A DNA stretch of 26,845 bases from T3SED10-47 sp046483725 (GTDB taxonomy: Bacteria; Bipolaricaulota; Bipolaricaulia; Bipolaricaulales; Bipolaricaulaceae). Location of the stretch: the NCBI GenBank assembly GCA_046483725.1, contig JAWOCQ010000033.1:1-26845 (forward strand). Reading direction: 5' to 3'. Below, one piece after another: positions 24,053 to 26,845 of this stretch (its first letter is position 1; each line of letters opens with the position of its first letter). The notes under the pieces are model-generated. The model did not search any database. It saw nothing but the letters and a program-made list of their open reading frames with translations, and had not been told where the DNA came from. Both the position numbers and the translations under genes were made by a program.

Positions 24053-25075
24053 GTGGCACAGCAGAGAAAAGTGCAGGTGACCGGAGGAGGGACGTTCCTG
24101 GTAACCTTACCCAAAGGCTGGGCCGATGCGGTGGGTGTGGGGCGGGGCAGTACGGTTACGCTTATCCCCAACGACTCCGGGGCGCTGCTTTTGGTTCCCG
24201 CAGGAGCGCGTGAGGGTAACCGTTGCTCGCTGGCGATGGATGACCGGGGGGCTGTTGAGCTCCAAAGGGACATCATTGCTAGGTATATCGCTGGATACGA
24301 CGTGATAGAGGTCGGCGGCGGCCGGATGCGCCCCGAGCAACGGCGCACCGTACGCCAGATCGCGCAGTCGCTGGTGGGACTGGAGATCCTGGAGGAATCG
24401 CAGACGGCCGTGGTGTTGCATTCCGTGGCCAGCATGCGCGACTTTCCCATCGGACAGACGATACACCGCATCTTTGAGATCACCCTGGGGATGCTCGATG
24501 ATGCTGTCTCCGCTTGCCGCACGTGGGATGAGGAACTGGCCCAGGATGTGGCCGAACGAGACGGTGATGTCGACCGCCTTGTACTGCTGGTAGCCCGGCA
24601 GTTCGGCCTTTTGCTCAGGGATCTCCTGGTGGAGGAGGAAGTTAAGCTGTCTCGCTTTGAGTTCCACCGCCATCAGGCGGTCGCCGACCAGTTGGAGCGC
24701 GTGGCTGACCACGCGGTGAAAGTGTCCCGGGCTACACTGGCTCTCGGTTCTGCACTCTCCGCAGACGTGGGCGAGCGGATCACAGAGGCTCACGCCGAGT
24801 CGCGGGTGATCCTGTCCGAGGCGGTGCAGTCCTTCGAGGAGCGCGATCCCAAGCGGGCCAACCGGGTGCTTGGACAAAAGGAACAACGCGAGCGGATGCT
24901 GGAGTGGGCGCAGGTCGCCATCCGAGAACAGCCAGGTAACGCCCTCCCCATAAGCATCGTCATGGATAGCCTGCTGCGGACAAGGGAATACGGGTTCAAC
25001 ATTGCGGAAACGGCTGTCGATGCCTCAGTGCCGCTGGGGTGGGGCGGAGAGCAGGAAGGGCAAGGGGCCTTGTGA
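24053..25075 (+). CDS. Archaeal-type phosphate uptake regulator: AbrB-like domain fused to PhoU domain
   Basis: Probably senses or regulates phosphate uptake by the adjacent Pst transporter. It has 340 residues. The N-terminus (3-50) is a SpoVT/AbrB-type swapped-hairpin DNA-binding domain (KVQVTGGGTFLVTLPKGWA, then VGVGRGSTVTLIP). The second half is a two-repeat PhoU helical bundle with AERDGDVDRLVLLVARQF at 167-184, QLERVADHAVKVS at 213-225 and RTREYGFNIAETAVD at 309-323, which are the acidic metal-site motifs. This fusion is typical of archaeal PhoU proteins, whereas classical bacterial PhoU has only the helical part. The start is GTG 24053 with GGAGG 6 bases upstream; ATG 24051 is out of frame. 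It converges on the truncated phoU after pstB. A direct role as DNA-binding repressor of pst is inference. Confidence 0.88.
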   Translation: MAQQRKVQVTGGGTFLVTLPKGWADAVGVGRGSTVTLIPNDSGALLLVPAGAREGNRCSLAMDDRGAVELQRDIIARYIAGYDVIEVGGGRMRPEQRRTVRQIAQSLVGLEILEESQTAVVLHSVASMRDFPIGQTIHRIFEITLGMLDDAVSACRTWDEELAQDVAERDGDVDRLVLLVARQFGLLLRDLLVEEEVKLSRFEFHRHQAVADQLERVADHAVKVSRATLALGSALSADVGERITEAHAESRVILSEAVQSFEERDPKRANRVLGQKEQRERMLEWAQVAIREQPGNALPISIVMDSLLRTREYGFNIAETAVDASVPLGWGGEQEGQGAL

Positions 25076-25085
25076 CCATCCGGTT

Positions 25086-25103
25086 GCGTTGGGCGGGCAA
25101 CGC
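25086..25103. terminator. Hairpin between converging AbrB-PhoU gene and phoU remnant
   Basis: GCGTTG-GGCGGG-CAACGC is a perfect 6-base inverted repeat 10 bases after the regulator's stop and 11 bases after the phoU remnant's stop. No T-run follows on either strand, so it is a possible bidirectional terminator only. Confidence 0.35.
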
Positions 25104-25114
25104 TATCGCCCCCC

Positions 25115-25285
25115 TTAGATATGGTTGGTTTCCCCCCGAAGCATGTGCACCCTGTGCGGGTCGGGATCGTGCATAAGCTCAAGCGCAGTGGATAGTCTCC
25201 CGGCTGCGGCGCGCCCCATGTCCACCGTAGCCTGCCGCAGCGCTGACAGTTCCTTCTGGTAGCCTTCGCGCATCATCTTTCTCAC
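25115..25285 (-). pseudogene. phoU: Truncated phoU (N-terminal remnant, 56 codons)
   Basis: From GTG 25285 (GTGA overlap with the pstB stop) or ATG 25276 the frame reads MMREGYQKELSALRQATVDM, then GRAAAGRLSTALELMHD, and ends at TAA 25115-25117. This matches the first helix and part of the second of classical PhoU, which starts with a MREx(Y/F)xxEL segment and a following MG. Normal PhoU has about 215-230 residues in two three-helix repeats, so three quarters is missing. The position directly after pstB is the usual phoU site. I see no continuation in other frames before the hairpin at 25086. It is either a decaying gene or a small peptide kept for some reason. It is easily overlooked because of its size. 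Confidence 0.72.
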
Positions 25286-26079
25286 CCGAACTTCCCTGTT
25301 ACGTAGGCCTCCACACGCTGGTCGTGGGGGTTCTCGAAGATCTGCTTGGTCTCGTCGTACTCTACCATTTCTCCTCCAGTAAGGAACACTGCGGCGAGGT
25401 CACTCACCCGTGCTGCTTGCTGCATGTTGTGAGTCACGATGACTACTGTGTAGTGGTCCTTGAGGGAGGTGATCAGGTCCTCGATCTTGGCGGTGGCTGT
25501 GGGATCGAGGGCACTGGTGGGCTCGTCCATAAGGATCACCCGCGGCTGCAAGGCCAATGCCCGGGCAATGCATAGCCTCTGTTGCTGTCCCCCAGAGAGT
25601 TCCAGCGCACTATTGCGAAGCTTCTCCTTGACTTCGTGCCACAGCGCTGCCTGAGTAAGGGCTTCGCGCACGATGTCATTCAGTATCCGCCGATTGCGTG
25701 TGCCATGGATACGCGGCCCGTAGGCGACGTTGTCGTAGACGGACTTGGGGAATGGGTTGGGTTTTTGAAACACCATGCCCACGTGGCGCCGTAGCTCGAC
25801 CACATCGGTGTCCCGGGAGAGTATGTCCCGCCCATCGAACCACACCTGCCCCGCTGCGCGGGCACCGGGCACCAGTTCGTACAGACGGTTCAGCACGCGT
25901 AGGAACGTTGACTTACCGCAGCCGGATGGTCCGACGATGGAGGTCACCTTGCGCTCGGGGATATCCATACTGACATCGGAGAGTACTTGTTCCTGGCCGT
26001 AGTAGAATGATAGTTTCTGGACTTGAAATGCAGTTGCCACGCGCCGGTCGGCGGTGGTGTGCTGCACACTTGTCACCAT
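25282..26079 (-). CDS. pstB: Phosphate ABC transporter ATP-binding protein PstB
   Basis: Powers high-affinity phosphate import through PstC-PstA. It has 265 residues. Walker A GPSGCGKST is at 50-58, the Q-loop in VGMVFQKPNPFP, the signature LSGGQQQRLCIARAL, Walker B VILMDEPTSALDP and the switch histidine in VIVTHNMQQAARVSD. The PNPFP and SVYDNVAYG segments are PstB-specific. ATG 26079 has AGGAGG upstream and overlaps the pstA stop by 7 bases. GTG 26076 in the usual GTGA overlap is an equally plausible start. It ends in a GTGA overlap with the phoU remnant. Confidence 0.97.
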   Translation of the reverse strand: MVTSVQHTTADRRVATAFQVQKLSFYYGQEQVLSDVSMDIPERKVTSIVGPSGCGKSTFLRVLNRLYELVPGARAAGQVWFDGRDILSRDTDVVELRRHVGMVFQKPNPFPKSVYDNVAYGPRIHGTRNRRILNDIVREALTQAALWHEVKEKLRNSALELSGGQQQRLCIARALALQPRVILMDEPTSALDPTATAKIEDLITSLKDHYTVVIVTHNMQQAARVSDLAAVFLTGGEMVEYDETKQIFENPHDQRVEAYVTGKFG

Positions 26080-26845
26080 CGCTTCTTCCTCCTTATGCGG
26101 GCGCGCCACACGGCGGCCCATAGGTACAGAATCAGCACCAGGCTCAGGAGCACCAATGCTGTACCGTACTGTAGGTCCCTTGTTCGCCAGAACGCGGTGC
26201 TTTCGGTGGCCATGACGTACAGGTGATAAGGTAGAGCCATTACCTCATCGAGGGGTGACGAGGGCAGGCGTGGGGTATAGAACGCGGCCGCGGTGAACAT
26301 GATGGGAGCTGTTTCGCCTGCTGCACGGCCTACGGATAGTATGGCTCCGGTCACGATACCCGGCACTGCTGCAGGCAGCACCAGCGTGCGCACCGACTGC
26401 CAGCGGGTAGCACCGAGGGCGAGCGCCCCTTCGCGAAACTCTTGGGGGACTGCGGCGAGCGCCTCCTCGGTGGAACGGATTACAAGCGGCAATACCAGCA
26501 ACGCCAAGGTGAGGGCGCCAGCGAGCAGCGATACCCCTAGTCCCAGCCCCTTGACGAAGAAAGCAAGACCGAACAACCCAAACACGATGGACGGCACCGC
26601 AGCGAGGTTGTTGACTCCGATGCGCACCAGGCGTATCCAAGTCCGATGATGGGTATACTCGGATAGATAAACCGCCGCCCCGATACCCAGGGGCATGGCG
26701 ATGAGCACGGTGCCGAGCACGAGATAGACGGTGCCGACCAATGCTGGGAAAATGCCCCCCTCGGTCATGCCTCGCCTGGGAAACGCGCTCAGGAACTCCC
26801 ACGACAGGGCAGGAGCGCCCTGGACGGCGATGAACACAAGCACCG
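26073..26845 (-). CDS. pstA: Phosphate ABC transporter permease PstA, N-terminus beyond window
   Basis: One of the two membrane subunits of the phosphate importer. The gene runs off the right edge, and the visible 256 residues lack only the first transmembrane segment (about 30 residues). Seen: MTEGGIFPALVGTVYLV, MPLGIGAAVYLSEYTHHR, VPSIVFGLFGLAFFV, and the coupling-helix EAA-like motif VPQEFREGALALGATRWQSVRTLVLPAAVPGIVTG (from about 132), AAGETAPIMFTAAAF, then a last hydrophobic helix and the basic tail RARIRRKKRW. pstC and pstS should lie outside, to the right. Confidence 0.95.
   Translation of the reverse strand, partial: VLVFIAVQGAPALSWEFLSAFPRRGMTEGGIFPALVGTVYLVLGTVLIAMPLGIGAAVYLSEYTHHRTWIRLVRIGVNNLAAVPSIVFGLFGLAFFVKGLGLGVSLLAGALTLALLVLPLVIRSTEEALAAVPQEFREGALALGATRWQSVRTLVLPAAVPGIVTGAILSVGRAAGETAPIMFTAAAFYTPRLPSSPLDEVMALPYHLYVMATESTAFWRTRDLQYGTALVLLSLVLILYLWAAVWRARIRRKKRW

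Noticed and set aside
24051..24082. ATG 24051 as a start near the AbrB-PhoU gene
   Set aside because: It is in another frame and meets a stop within ten codons; GTG 24053 leads into the real protein.
1..26845. CRISPR arrays, insertion sequences, tRNA or rRNA genes, attachment sites
   Set aside because: I found no repeat-spacer pattern, transposase, flanking repeats, or tRNA-like cloverleaf in the few non-coding gaps.

Overview
This GC-rich window comes from a bacterial chromosome. Nearly all of it is tightly packed housekeeping genes. I see no mobile element, CRISPR array, rRNA or tRNA. The organism looks like an anaerobe, because it carries the oxygen-sensitive class III ribonucleotide reductase and its activase. 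Its gene orders resemble those of Firmicutes (glmU-prs-ctc-pth and clpC-radA-disA), but its YidC has a large extracytoplasmic domain of the diderm kind. A deep-branching, possibly thermophilic lineage such as Bipolaricaulota/Acetothermia would fit. That placement is inference, not something the sequence proves.

Layout. 1-648: the end of an oligopeptide ABC transporter ATPase and a small two-helix membrane protein. 9870 down to 653 (minus strand): an eight-gene run glmU-prs-rplY-pth-clpC-radA-disA-punA, covering cell-wall precursor and PRPP synthesis, translation, protein quality control, DNA repair, c-di-AMP and purine salvage. 9971-10945: trpS, divergent from glmU. 13797 down to 10958: nrdD-nrdG. 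14048-15282: rpsT-secF. 17992 down to 15284: yidC-jag-tagA. 18083-21596: ribE-ribBA-ribH-hisS. 23725 down to 21593: glgP. 24053-25075: an archaeal-type AbrB-PhoU phosphate regulator. 26845 down to 25115: pstA (cut by the window edge), pstB and a truncated phoU.

Genes within a run are typically joined by 4-base ATGA or GTGA stop/start overlaps (ten junctions), which points to translational coupling. GTG starts are common.

Points that stand out. (1) Ribosomal protein S20 appears to start at an ATT codon with a good Shine-Dalgarno, behind a leader that can fold into nested helices. (2) The phoU gene after pstB is cut to 56 codons, while a convergent archaeal-type AbrB-PhoU protein sits beside it and may replace it. 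(3) DisA carries Asp-Arg-Ala in place of the catalytic Asp-Gly-Ala motif. (4) YidC begins with a lipoprotein-like signal instead of a clear first transmembrane anchor. (5) The KH domain of the Jag/KhpB protein lacks a normal GxxG loop. None of the regions looks like an entirely new defence or mobile system. The most system-like novelty is the rearranged phosphate-control module.
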